Assembly (NCBI RefSeq): GCF_900167075.1
Contig: NZ_FUWH01000013.1
Location: 25,949 to 89,948, forward strand
Direction of reading: 5' to 3'
Length of the DNA stretch: 64,000 bases
Origin: Sediminibacterium ginsengisoli
Lineage (GTDB): Bacteria; Bacteroidota; Bacteroidia; Chitinophagales; Chitinophagaceae
The notes under the pieces are model-generated. The model was not told where the DNA came from, did not search any database, and saw only the letters and a list, made by a program, of their open reading frames with translations. Position 1 is the stretch's first letter. Each line of letters opens with the position of its first letter. Position numbers and translations under genes: made by a program. This document shows, piece after piece, positions 43,271 through 51,390 of the stretch.

Positions 43271-43675
43271 CTATAAATTGCTGATACGGTTTCGTTTCAG
43301 GATCACTTTCAGCCTTGCTTCCAGTTCCCGCGGGTTGAATGGTTTTACTACATAATCGTCGGCACCCGCCTCAAAACATTTGATGCGGATCTCAGACTGA
43401 TCTTCAGACGACAATATCACTACCGGTATATGTTCGAAGAAAGCGCCGGATTTTAGCTGGATCATAAAATCGAGCCCGTTCAGCTTGGGCGTATTCAGGT
43501 CTGAAATGATCAGCCCGGGAATATTTCCCTCCTGTATAAATGTCAGCGCATCTATTCCGTCTGAACAAACCCACACGTTGTAATTCTTACCAAGAAAACC
43601 CTTTAATACAGATTGCATGAAAACATCGTCTTCAACAACGAGTATGTTAATACGGTCTGCCTTTTCGTTATGCAT
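43271..43675 (-). CDS. Stand-alone response regulator receiver
   Basis: This 134-residue single-domain receiver shows I-L-V-V-E-D-D (acidic pocket), I-I-S-D-L-N-T-P (phospho-acceptor Asp), V-I-L-S-S-E-D (conserved Ser) and Y-V-V-K-P-F-N-P-R-E-L (Lys). There is no output domain. Its TAG overlaps a possible GTG start of the sugar transferase gene, whose N-terminus itself resembles a receiver. The pair suggests phosphorelay control of polysaccharide initiation at the protein level. No histidine kinase is encoded nearby. Confidence 0.92.
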   Translation of the reverse strand: MHNEKADRINILVVEDDVFMQSVLKGFLGKNYNVWVCSDGIDALTFIQEGNIPGLIISDLNTPKLNGLDFMIQLKSGAFFEHIPVVILSSEDQSEIRIKCFEAGADDYVVKPFNPRELEARLKVILKRNRISNL

Positions 43676-43705
43676 ACAATAAATTTAACGGAGCCGGTCT
43701 GCTCC

Positions 43706-44515
43706 TTAATTTTTTATTCTTAAAAAACGTTTGATCCTTTTACGTACAGCAGGCCCCAGTCCACCATCTATCTGCAATCGCCTGTCTGTTGTCCATACCG
43801 GTGCTTTTGTTACCAGGTGCAGTTTCCCATAACCTTTATCGCGCAGTTTAACTGCCAGCCAGCCATCTTCATTGGTTCCCGGCGGATGATTAAATCCGTC
43901 TACCGACAGTCCCTGCTCACGTCTGAAGGCCGAATTGAATCCGTATACATTCACTGCCTCTTCCCGGAAACGGCGGTTAAAGAACCGCGTCCAGTCAGAG
44001 AAGTATTCATAAAAGAAATAGCTTAGCCTGCCGGTTTTCCCGATGGGGATGAATGAAAAAATGCCATAACTCAATGCTGCATTTTTGTTTTCATCCAGCG
44101 GTCTGATCATTTCGTCTATCCAGTTCTGAGGATAGATGGTATCTGCATCCGCATTCAGAACATATGTGCCGTTTGCATGTGCCAGGCCGCCATTCCGCGC
44201 ATTGGTGATCCCCTGTTTGGGTTCGGGTACACAGGTAACGCCGCAGGCTTTTACCAGCTCGGCGGTCCGGTCTGCCGAATTGTTGTCTACCACAATGATC
44301 TCCACTGCATAACGTGTCTGGTTATTGCAGAGAGAGGTCAGTGTTTTCACGATACTGTCTTCCTCATTATAAGCAGGTATAACGATCGATACATCCGGTA
44401 TTCCGCGGTACAGATTCTGCCTGTAAGCCGCCTGTACGGCCGCGCACGACTCAGGCGCACGAGCATCTGTGTTCCAGTATCTTAATATATTGGCAGGAAT
44501 AGATATCGGACGCAT
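43706..44515 (-). CDS. Family 2 glycosyltransferase
   Basis: Starting at the ATG at 44515 this is a 269-residue protein; an upstream ATG at 44557 adds 14 residues that extend into the promoter region and is less likely. The GT2 signature is clear: V-S-I-V-I-P-A-Y-N-E-E-D-S-I, I-I-V-V-D-N-N-S-A-D and L-N-A-D-A-D-T-I-Y-P (D-x-D). It lacks membrane segments. It lies 30 nt before the response-regulator gene and heads the minus-strand run. An inverted repeat lies about 30 nt upstream of its start. Confidence 0.88.
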   Translation of the reverse strand: MRPISIPANILRYWNTDARAPESCAAVQAAYRQNLYRGIPDVSIVIPAYNEEDSIVKTLTSLCNNQTRYAVEIIVVDNNSADRTAELVKACGVTCVPEPKQGITNARNGGLAHANGTYVLNADADTIYPQNWIDEMIRPLDENKNAALSYGIFSFIPIGKTGRLSYFFYEYFSDWTRFFNRRFREEAVNVYGFNSAFRREQGLSVDGFNHPPGTNEDGWLAVKLRDKGYGKLHLVTKAPVWTTDRRLQIDGGLGPAVRKRIKRFLRIKN

Positions 44516-44544
44516 ACAATACTTAGGGTCTGTATAAATATAAG

Positions 44545-44563
44545 CCAAAATAGCCAATTTTGG
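44545..44563. promoter_or_regulatory. Inverted repeat in the divergent glycosyltransferase/hypothetical spacer
   Basis: A 7-bp inverted repeat (CCAAAAT, 5-nt loop, ATTTTGG) sits in the 106-bp spacer between the divergent starts at 44515 and 44622. It could be a regulator site. Confidence 0.3.
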
Positions 44564-44621
44564 TTAAGTAAGGACACGCTGACGGGCATGATTTTTTCTG
44601 CAGAGGTAAAAACTGTCTTGT

Positions 44622-45140
44622 ATGAAACACCCTTATCCTGTTGTTTCAGTTGATGAGATCGATTTCGGTGCACTGGGCGCTGTAAGCAATTATGATGTAA
44701 TGATCAAGGAAGATTCTCATCCTATTTACCTGAAGGCCGACCGTTCGCCGGGCGGCAGCGCGGAAGGAGGTTATGAACTGATGATTTTGGAAGCCAGCCT
44801 GAATGAAGACGAAACTTTCCGGTTCACTATTCATCCGCAGGATTTCCTGTACGAGATCGGCAAATTTTTCGGAGCGGAAGATATAGAAACAGGCTATGCC
44901 GATTTTGACCGGCTGCTCATCGTTAAAACCAATGATACAGAAAGGTTCAGGAAGGTGTTTTCAAATGCACAGACACGACAGGCTTTTCAGACTTTATCAG
45001 GTTTTTCACTCTCTATCAGAAAAGAAGACCAGGGCCTGATGCTGACCCTGCGCCTGCAGCGGATCCTGTCTGCCCCAACGGAATTTATCGCAGTGTATAA
45101 TGCATTTACCAGCGTGCTTTACGGCATCGACGGAGACTGA
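44622..45140 (+). CDS. Hypothetical cytosolic protein
   Basis: I do not recognise this 172-residue protein. There is no signal peptide or membrane segment. The N-terminal third is beta-rich (V-V-S-V-D-E-I-D-F-G-A-L-G-A and G-G-Y-E-L-M-I-L-E-A-S). The rest alternates strands and helices with many acidic and aromatic residues. It is followed by a short hairpin (TGCCGGT / ACCGGCA at 45141-45158) without a T tract. The oxidoreductase gene starts 99 nt downstream on the same strand. Confidence 0.6.
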   Translation: MKHPYPVVSVDEIDFGALGAVSNYDVMIKEDSHPIYLKADRSPGGSAEGGYELMILEASLNEDETFRFTIHPQDFLYEIGKFFGAEDIETGYADFDRLLIVKTNDTERFRKVFSNAQTRQAFQTLSGFSLSIRKEDQGLMLTLRLQRILSAPTEFIAVYNAFTSVLYGIDGD

Positions 45141-45239
45141 TGCCGGTACAGACCGGCAGATTATCCACATTCGGTAATGGCTGACTGTTTTGGCATGCCC
45201 GGGCAGTATCTTTACAATTGAATCATCAATTGTTTTGTT

Positions 45240-46214
45240 ATGCTAAAAGTGGGCGTTTTCGGTGTGGGGCACCTGGGCAAATTCCACCTGAACAACTGGA
45301 AAGAAATAGAAGGCGTGAAGATCGTGGGTTTTTTCGATCCGAATAATGAAAACGCGAAGATCGCCACGGAAGAATACGGTTTAAAACGTTTCATGGATGA
45401 GGACAAGCTGATCGACTCCTGCGATATCATCGATGTCATTGCTCCCACCGACCATCATTTCAATATCTGCATGGCCGCGATCCGTAAGGGACGCCATGTT
45501 TTTGTTGAAAAGCCGCTGGCACACACCATCCAGGAAGGCCGCGACCTGGTAGATATGGTACGCGAAGCCAATGTAAAAATGCAGGTAGGTCATGTTGAAC
45601 GTTTTAATCCTGCATACCTCGCCATCAAAGACCTGAACCTGAACCCCATGTTCATAGAAGTGCACAGGCTGGCGCAGTTCAATCCACGCGGAACAGAAGT
45701 AAGTGTGATCCTCGACCTGATGATCCACGATATAGACATCATTCTCAATCTCGTTAAAAGCGACGTCAAACATATTTCGGCAAGCGGCGTGGCGGTGATG
45801 ACGGAAACGCCGGATATCGCCAACGTGCGCATCGAATTCAACAATGGTTGTGTGGCAAACCTGACCAGCAGCCGCATCAGTATGAAGAAGATGCGCAAAA
45901 TGAGGCTTTTCCAGAAAGATGCTTATATCGGCATCGATTTCCTGGAAAAAAAGACCGAGATCATCAAACTGAAACAACCGGAAGACACGAATGTATTTTC
46001 CTTCGATATCGAAACACAGAACGGAAAGAAAACACTGGCCATCGCCAACCCTGTTATCGAACCTGTGAATGCGATCAAAATGGAGCTGGAATCTTTTGTT
46101 GATGCGATCCGGAATAATAAACCTACTGCAGTAAGCGAGATAGATGGTTTCCTGGCTATGGAAGTGGCACATAAGATCCTGGCCAAGATCAGCAATACAA
46201 GTATTCTCGTATAA
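45240..46214 (+). CDS. Gfo/Idh/MocA-family oxidoreductase
   Basis: This 324-residue protein has an N-terminal Rossmann fold (V-G-V-F-G-V-G-H-L-G-K-F-H) and the family E-K-P-L-A-H motif near residue 97, with Lys as the catalytic base. Q-V-G-H-V-E-R-F-N-P follows. Such enzymes oxidise or reduce sugars and their nucleotide derivatives with NAD(P). The closest functional type may be UDP-N-acetylglucosamine 3-dehydrogenase-like proteins used in envelope sugar synthesis, which would fit the neighbouring cluster, but substrate is inference. A perfect palindrome follows its stop. Confidence 0.88.
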   Translation: MLKVGVFGVGHLGKFHLNNWKEIEGVKIVGFFDPNNENAKIATEEYGLKRFMDEDKLIDSCDIIDVIAPTDHHFNICMAAIRKGRHVFVEKPLAHTIQEGRDLVDMVREANVKMQVGHVERFNPAYLAIKDLNLNPMFIEVHRLAQFNPRGTEVSVILDLMIHDIDIILNLVKSDVKHISASGVAVMTETPDIANVRIEFNNGCVANLTSSRISMKKMRKMRLFQKDAYIGIDFLEKKTEIIKLKQPEDTNVFSFDIETQNGKKTLAIANPVIEPVNAIKMELESFVDAIRNNKPTAVSEIDGFLAMEVAHKILAKISNTSILV

Positions 46215-46246
46215 CTTTTGGAAAGTTCCGGAACTTTCCAAAAGTT
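46213..46246. terminator. Perfect palindrome, likely bidirectional terminator
   Basis: A 34-bp perfect inverted repeat centred on TTCCGGAA begins within the last codon of the oxidoreductase gene and ends 8 nt before the convergent ispD stop. A/T-rich sequence flanks both sides. Confidence 0.75.
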
Positions 46247-46253
46247 TAAAAAT

Positions 46254-46925
46254 TTAAGCCTGATCTTCAAGTATCTTTTCAGCCAGTAACAGGTCTACAG
46301 GTCTTGTGATCTTGATATTGGCATAGTCTCCTTCCACAAGATGAATGATATGCCCTGCGGCTTCCGCAACAGTTGCTTCATCTGTGAAGGCATCACTGTA
46401 TTCCGTTTCAAATGCAGGCAATAAAATATCACTTAAAAAAGTCTGCGGGGTTTGTACGATCCTGACATGTTTCCTGTCTGCAACGCTGTTATGGCCATCC
46501 TGCTCAATGCGGATGCTGTCTGTAGCGGCAACTGCCGGTATTGCATTCCCACGGGCCATAGCCGTTTCACAGCAGCGCCGGATGAGTTCAGTACCTACAA
46601 GGCATCTCACCCCATCGTGCACCAGCACTACGGATGGTTCTTTTACCAGTTGCAGACCGTTTTTTACAGAATGAAAACGTGTGGCGCCGCCGGCTGTTAT
46701 TTCGCAGCGATGTTCGGCTCCCAGCATTGCAATGATCTCCGCTCCGCGTTGCAGTTCCTGTTGCGGTAATACCAGTATCACGGAAAGATCTTCATACGCA
46801 TTGAGAAAACGGTTCAGCGTGTGCCATAATACAGGCTTACCCTGCAGCAGCAGGAATTGCTTGGCCACATTACTGCCCATCCGCTGTCCTGACCCACCTG
46901 CCACGATAACTGCATATTTTCTCAT
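46254..46925 (-). CDS. ispD: 2-C-methyl-D-erythritol 4-phosphate cytidylyltransferase
   Basis: This 223-residue enzyme shows the IspD motifs A-G-G-S-G-Q-R-M-G-S (CTP-binding loop), K-Q-F-L-L-L-Q-G-K-P-V-L, V-L-V-H-D-G-V-R-C-L and F-T-D-E-A-T-V-A-E. E-G-D-Y-A-N-I-K-I-T-R-P-V-D-L lies near the C-terminus. It attaches CMP to methylerythritol phosphate in the non-mevalonate isoprenoid pathway, which also supplies undecaprenyl carrier for polysaccharide export. It is cytosolic and homodimeric in known cases. No other pathway gene is next to it. Confidence 0.95.
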   Translation of the reverse strand: MRKYAVIVAGGSGQRMGSNVAKQFLLLQGKPVLWHTLNRFLNAYEDLSVILVLPQQELQRGAEIIAMLGAEHRCEITAGGATRFHSVKNGLQLVKEPSVVLVHDGVRCLVGTELIRRCCETAMARGNAIPAVAATDSIRIEQDGHNSVADRKHVRIVQTPQTFLSDILLPAFETEYSDAFTDEATVAEAAGHIIHLVEGDYANIKITRPVDLLLAEKILEDQA

Positions 46926-46941
46926 TAGCCTGGTTTAAATA

Positions 46942-46969
46942 AAAAGGAGCTACAAAAGTAGCCCCTTTT
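46942..46969 (-). terminator. Terminator of the isoaspartyl peptidase gene
   Basis: A 12-bp stem (AAAAGGAGCTAC / GTAGCCCCTTTT, one G-U pair in the minus transcript) with an AAAA loop is followed on the minus strand by a T-rich tract. It separates this gene from ispD. Confidence 0.85.
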
Positions 46970-47005
46970 CTTTCTCTCATGTTGTTACTGTATTCAAAAA
47001 AACAT

Positions 47006-47953
47006 TTATCTGTAAATATACACATTATTTACTCCTTTATTATTCCTTACTCCCCGGTACATTCCTGCACTGTTCAGCACCATGGCTGCATTGCCTGCTG
47101 CATCCACGCCGATCATTCCGCCTTCCCCGCTCAGGCTTACCAGTTTTTCATTCACTACTTTTTCCATGGCTTCCTGGAGGCTGAGTCCTTTGTATTCCAT
47201 GAGGCAGCTCACATCATAGGCAGCTACACAACGGATGAACATTTCACCATGACCGGTACAGCTGATGGCGCAGGTCTTGTTATTGGCATATGTACCACTT
47301 CCGATCACGGGACTGTCGCCGATGCGGCCGTATTTTTTATTGGTCATTCCACCGGTAGAAGTAGCGGCTGCAAGATTTCCTTTACTGTCGCGCGCTACAG
47401 CCCCTACTGTACCGAACTTTTTATCCTTCAGCAGTTCTTCGAGATGATGGTGGGTATGATCGAGGGAATAATTATCGGAGTCTCGGATCGCTTTCCACTG
47501 GTCGTAACGGAATTGCGAAAAGAAATATTCATCCGGCTCCAGTTTAACGCCCTGTTTGATCGCAAAATCATTGGCTCCCTTACCACTCAGGAAAACGTGG
47601 TTACTATTACGCATCACTTCTGTGGCGAGTTCTATCGGGTTGCGTACGTTGCGTACACCGGCCACAGCTCCCGCTGCAAGATCACTCCCATCCATGATCG
47701 CAGCATCCATCTCCTGCACACCTTTTTTGGTAAACACTGAACCGCGGCCTGCATTGAAAAGAACATTGTCTTCCAGCAGTACAAGTGCGGCCTTAACTGC
47801 ATTCACAGCCGTGCCGCCCTGGTCAAGTACAGCATAGCTGACATCAAGTGCTTCCTGGAGACCTCGCTGGTAAGCGTTTTCCAGTTGCTCGGTCATGTCT
47901 TCCTTCAATATCGTTCCTGCTCCGCCGTGAATAACAATAGTGTAATCTGCCAT
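47006..47953 (-). CDS. Isoaspartyl peptidase / L-asparaginase (Ntn hydrolase)
   Basis: This 315-residue protein is a plant-type asparaginase. It begins I-V-I-H-G-G-A-G-T-I, and the autocleavage site is F-G-T-V-G-A-V-A-R-D with Thr182 as the new N-terminal nucleophile. G-G-M-T-N-K-K-Y-G-R-I-G-D-S-P follows. It removes isoaspartyl residues from damaged peptides and can hydrolyse asparagine. No signal peptide is visible. It is monocistronic with a strong terminator downstream. Confidence 0.93.
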   Translation of the reverse strand: MADYTIVIHGGAGTILKEDMTEQLENAYQRGLQEALDVSYAVLDQGGTAVNAVKAALVLLEDNVLFNAGRGSVFTKKGVQEMDAAIMDGSDLAAGAVAGVRNVRNPIELATEVMRNSNHVFLSGKGANDFAIKQGVKLEPDEYFFSQFRYDQWKAIRDSDNYSLDHTHHHLEELLKDKKFGTVGAVARDSKGNLAAATSTGGMTNKKYGRIGDSPVIGSGTYANNKTCAISCTGHGEMFIRCVAAYDVSCLMEYKGLSLQEAMEKVVNEKLVSLSGEGGMIGVDAAGNAAMVLNSAGMYRGVRNNKGVNNVYIYR

Positions 47954-48139
47954 GTCTTCTGATCATCCTTTAGATGGATCGAAGTTAAAATTTTACTTGA
48001 CTGAGAAAATCGAATTAATCAGGATGAACGTTAGAGAAGGTCTAAGATTAATGGTGAAACGTTGGAGGTTATCAACACCCGCAAAAATACAGTGCAGCTA
48101 TGCGTGAAAAACAGGAATAGTGCACAACGAAAGGGTTAA

Positions 48140-49129
48140 CTACTGCAGCAGCATTTTACATTCCTGCAATAATTTTTCCCTGTCGATGGCGGCAGTTCCC
48201 ACTTCTTCGCAGACGAGGCCGCCGGCGATATTGGCCATTTCTGCAGCCAGTTCCATGTCTTTTGTAACGGCATAGGTCAGGGAGGCCACGGCAATCACCG
48301 TATCGCCCGCACCGCTTACGTCTGCAATATTGCGGATATGGGTTGGAATGATCCGGCTCTGCTGCCCGTCCTGAAAATATACTCCTTTTTCAGAAAGTGT
48401 GATCAGCGATACGCGGTGATTCAGCTCCTGCTTCAGTGCAGCATGGATCTGTTTCAGGCTCGATTCATCGATGGCGGCTGGCGACAGGTTCAGGCCTTCT
48501 TTTACCTCTTTGAGGTTTGGTTTGAAAATATCAACATCCTTGAATGCAAGGAAGTTCTTTTTCTTGGGGTCTACTGCTGTTACCACGCCATAGGTTTTAC
48601 AAAGGCTGATAATACCTTCTATCACAGCCGGTGTAAGAACCCCCTTATTATAATCTTCCAGTATGAGTACATCAGGACGATCTGTTTTGAAGAGCCGTTC
48701 CGTCATTTCGAGCAGCTTTGCCGCGATAGCGTCATTCACATCGCCTGTATCTTCCGCGTCCAGCCGCATCATCTGCTGGTTACGGCTCATTACCCTTGTT
48801 TTGTTGGTGGTGATGCGGTCCTCTGCTACAACAAAGTAATCCGTATTAATGCCGCTCGACCGCAGCAGCGCTGTCAGCGATTTACCATCTTCATCTTTCC
48901 CTATCACCGATATCAGCGTGGTAGCTGCACCGAGCGATGCAGTATTCAATGCTACGTTTGCAGCTCCGCCTACACGCAGTTCTTTCCTGTTGAGCGCTAC
49001 CACCGGCACCGGCGCTTCCGGCGAAATCCGGTCTACATGGCCCCACCAGTAGGTATCCAGCATTACATCTCCTACGATCACTACCTTGCTGCTACTGAAA
49101 TCAGAAAAGAGCTGTTCAAAATCCATCAT
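48140..49129 (-). CDS. D-glycero-beta-D-manno-heptose-7-phosphate kinase (HldE kinase domain)
   Basis: This 329-residue PfkB-family kinase matches the kinase half of HldE: V-V-I-V-G-D-V-M-L-D-T-Y-W-W-G near the N-terminus, R-I-S-P-E-A-P-V-P-V, and the anion-hole/catalytic V-S-G-A-G-D-T-V near residue 270. It phosphorylates heptose 7-phosphate for lipopolysaccharide core or septal heptose synthesis. The nucleotidyltransferase half is missing and must be a separate gene elsewhere. Its ATG overlaps the TGA of the upstream permease gene (ATGA). Confidence 0.88.
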   Translation of the reverse strand: MMDFEQLFSDFSSSKVVIVGDVMLDTYWWGHVDRISPEAPVPVVALNRKELRVGGAANVALNTASLGAATTLISVIGKDEDGKSLTALLRSSGINTDYFVVAEDRITTNKTRVMSRNQQMMRLDAEDTGDVNDAIAAKLLEMTERLFKTDRPDVLILEDYNKGVLTPAVIEGIISLCKTYGVVTAVDPKKKNFLAFKDVDIFKPNLKEVKEGLNLSPAAIDESSLKQIHAALKQELNHRVSLITLSEKGVYFQDGQQSRIIPTHIRNIADVSGAGDTVIAVASLTYAVTKDMELAAEMANIAGGLVCEEVGTAAIDREKLLQECKMLLQ

Positions 49130-50547
49130 TCCGTTTTTTTCGAATTATTCACTGCAAGATAGTATAAAGGAATACCAATTAATGTAATGATCAGTCCCGG
49201 CCAGGTAAAATTTGGTTTGTAAATGATCAGCAGTACGCAGAAACTGATCCCCATGAGCATGTAAATGGCAGGCAGTACCGGGTATCCGAATGCCTTGTAC
49301 GGACGTTCGATCTCTGGCCTTTTCTTACGCAGGATGAAGATACCGGCGATCGTGAGCACGTAGAAGATCACCACGATAAAGGAAACCATGTCCAGCAGGT
49401 CACCATATTTACCGCTGAGGCATAACAAAGAAGCTACCACGCACTGTGCCCATAAAGCCCATTCCGGTACGGCATTCTTGTTCAGCTTGCCTGCATTTTT
49501 GAAAAACACACCATCCTGTGCCATCGTATAGTACACCCTTGCTCCTGCCAGGATCAGGCCGTTGTTGCAGCCGAAAGTAGAGATCATGATCATCACGGCG
49601 ATCACGTAAGTACCGATATTACCAAAGATCATATTGGATGCCGATACTGCCACCCGGTCAGACGGCGCAAATGCGATATCGTTCAGCGGCAGTACGCTCA
49701 GGTACATCAGGTTGGCCAGCACATAGATCACGGTTACGATCAGAGTACCGAGGAAAAGGCTGAGGCCGATGTTTTTCTTCGGGTTCTTGATCTCCCCGGC
49801 AATGAACGTTACATTGTTCCAGGCATCGCTGCTGAAGATAGAGCCTACCATGGATGCCGCAATAGCACCAAATACTGCTACACCAAGTACAGGTGTGATA
49901 TCTGTTGTTGAAATGATGTTCTTCATGCTCCAGGCATCGGTCCAGTTGGCATTCCACACTTCGCGTTTGGCTGCCAGCAGGAAGCCGAATACGATCAGCC
50001 CGAAAAGCGAAAGCAGTTTGGTCACTGTAAAAGTGCTCTGAATGGCTTTGCCGCCTTTTACGCCCTTGGTATTGATATAGGTCAGAAATACGATGATAAC
50101 GATCGACAGGAACTGTGCCGGGTATATTTTAAATGCCCCTACCGTAAAGAGAATATTCTCATCGGTCATTTCGAGCACGGGGAAGAAATAACCCGCAAAT
50201 TTACTGAACGCCACTCCCACAGCCGCAATGGTTCCGGTCTGTATCACCGAGAAAAAGCTCCAGCCATAGAGGAATGCTGTAAGCGGGTTATAGGATTCCT
50301 TCAGGTATACGTATTGTCCGCCTGCCTTAGGGAACATACCACTGAGTTCACCGTAACTCAATGCTGCCGTAAGGGTCATGAAACCTGTGAGCAGCCATAC
50401 CACGATCAGCCAGCCGGCGCTGCCTACATTACGGGTGATATCTGCACTTACGATGAAGATACCCGAGCCGATCATACTTCCTGCTACGATCATGGTAGCA
50501 TCGAACAGGCCCAGGGTAGGTTTAAAACCGTTAGAATTGGTACTCAT
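49126..50547 (-). CDS. Amino-acid permease (APC superfamily)
   Basis: This 473-residue inner-membrane protein has 12 predicted membrane segments and the APC opening L-F-D-A-T-M-I-V-A-G-S-M-I-G-S-G-I-F (the G-S-G-I-F substrate loop). It probably moves amino acids by proton or exchange coupling; the substrate is undefined. Translation is coupled with the heptose kinase gene by ATGA overlap. A hairpin with a T tract lies directly against the start codon. Confidence 0.9.
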   Translation of the reverse strand: MSTNSNGFKPTLGLFDATMIVAGSMIGSGIFIVSADITRNVGSAGWLIVVWLLTGFMTLTAALSYGELSGMFPKAGGQYVYLKESYNPLTAFLYGWSFFSVIQTGTIAAVGVAFSKFAGYFFPVLEMTDENILFTVGAFKIYPAQFLSIVIIVFLTYINTKGVKGGKAIQSTFTVTKLLSLFGLIVFGFLLAAKREVWNANWTDAWSMKNIISTTDITPVLGVAVFGAIAASMVGSIFSSDAWNNVTFIAGEIKNPKKNIGLSLFLGTLIVTVIYVLANLMYLSVLPLNDIAFAPSDRVAVSASNMIFGNIGTYVIAVMIMISTFGCNNGLILAGARVYYTMAQDGVFFKNAGKLNKNAVPEWALWAQCVVASLLCLSGKYGDLLDMVSFIVVIFYVLTIAGIFILRKKRPEIERPYKAFGYPVLPAIYMLMGISFCVLLIIYKPNFTWPGLIITLIGIPLYYLAVNNSKKTE

Positions 50548-50577
50548 AAAAAAATCCCGCTGTTTATAACGGGATTT
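50545..50577 (-). terminator. Hairpin with T tract abutting the permease start
   Basis: An 8-bp stem (AAATCCCG / CGGGATTT on the plus strand) with a 10-nt loop is followed on the minus strand by seven T residues that run into the permease ATG. It can end ompH transcription, and because it lies immediately upstream of the start codon it may also act as a leader attenuator. Confidence 0.7.
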
Positions 50578-50647
50578 GAAGATAATATAAAAAAGGTCAA
50601 AATATCAAGCCGGAAATGATGTCCCGGCAAATTGAAGTATTTAACCC

Positions 50648-51238
50648 CTATTTGGCTTTCTTATACTTTGCGTTCAGGCCTTTGATCACATCTTCGGTGA
50701 TGTCGTAGGCTTTGTCTTTGTAGTATAACAGGTTCGACTGGTTAGAGAGGATAAATGCATAGCCTTTATCACGGTTATACTCTTCCAGGAAATCCTTGAT
50801 CTTTTTCTGAACATCCTGGAGTTTGCGCATGCTTTCATCCTGCATTTCGTTGTTCAGCATTTGTTCCTTGCTTTGGAAAGTTCTGTCGAGCTGCTGCAGT
50901 TCCTGCTGTTTGCTGGCCAGTTCCGCCTGCGTCATGTTCTGTGCGTTGCGTTGTACCTCCTGGTATTTCTGCGCAAAAGTGTTCTTCATTTCATTGAGCT
51001 GCCTGGCGCTTGCCTGCTCTTTCAGCTGCAATGCTTCCCTGATCTCCTTGTAATGTTCAAACTGGTTTTCCAGTGAATCTATTTCAAAATAAGCGATCTT
51101 GAAATTTCCGCCGGGAACATCCTTAGTTGCGCCGGTTGCTGCCGGAGTTGTTTTTTTCGATGAAGAAAAATGCAGGTAGAATAAAACACCTATTGCTGCT
51201 GCAAGTACAATATTGAAACCGATCGAAAGATTTTTCAT
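50648..51238 (-). CDS. OmpH/Skp-family periplasmic chaperone
   Basis: This 196-residue protein has an N-terminal hydrophobic signal/anchor (about 5-23). A short linker and Skp-type strand (F-K-I-A-Y-F-E-I-D-S-L) follow. A long coiled-coil core (residues about 65-150, Gln- and Lys-rich) is followed by Y-A-F-I-L-S-N-Q-S-N-L-L-Y-Y-K-D near the C-terminus. Skp trimers hold unfolded outer-membrane proteins with their tentacle helices. The poorly cleavable N-terminus may anchor it to the inner membrane. Its promoter is probably the -7 box at 51285. It is unlinked to bamA here. Confidence 0.88.
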   Translation of the reverse strand: MKNLSIGFNIVLAAAIGVLFYLHFSSSKKTTPAATGATKDVPGGNFKIAYFEIDSLENQFEHYKEIREALQLKEQASARQLNEMKNTFAQKYQEVQRNAQNMTQAELASKQQELQQLDRTFQSKEQMLNNEMQDESMRKLQDVQKKIKDFLEEYNRDKGYAFILSNQSNLLYYKDKAYDITEDVIKGLNAKYKKAK

Positions 51239-51284
51239 AACCCTGGTTATTGAGATGAGTGAAACTATTTAAGGCGGCCGATAA

Positions 51285-51292
51285 CAAACTTA
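51285..51292 (-). promoter_or_regulatory. Candidate -7 box of the OmpH-like gene
   Basis: TAAGTTTG on the minus strand is a perfect match to the Bacteroidota -7 consensus TAnnTTTG, 47 nt upstream of the ATG. No TTTG lies at the -33 position, so it is an incomplete promoter match. Confidence 0.4.
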
Positions 51293-51317
51293 CCACAGAT
51301 CGGCAGACCAGTGTGTT

Positions 51318-51349
51318 AAAAAAAGTAGGAAGTTTTCACTTCCTACTTT
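51318..51349 (-). terminator. Terminator of rpoC
   Basis: A 12-bp perfect stem (AAAGTAGGAAGT / ACTTCCTACTTT) with a 4-nt loop is followed on the minus strand by a T tract, 42 nt past the rpoC stop. Confidence 0.92.
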
Positions 51350-51390
51350 ATGTTCTATTACTTTAACGGTTCTGAAACACCGTATCCGTG

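Noticed and set aside
45381-46241. 286-codon open frame antisense to the oxidoreductase gene
   Set aside because: It is a shadow of the Gfo/Idh/MocA gene; no family features are present.
46979-47740. 253-codon open frame antisense to the isoaspartyl peptidase gene
   Set aside because: The minus-strand gene has an intact Ntn-hydrolase cleavage site and terminator; the plus frame has none.
48338-49162. 274-codon open frame antisense to the heptose kinase gene
   Set aside because: It lies entirely opposite a gene with clear PfkB motifs; the translation is rich in Cys, His and Arg, as expected from antisense codons.
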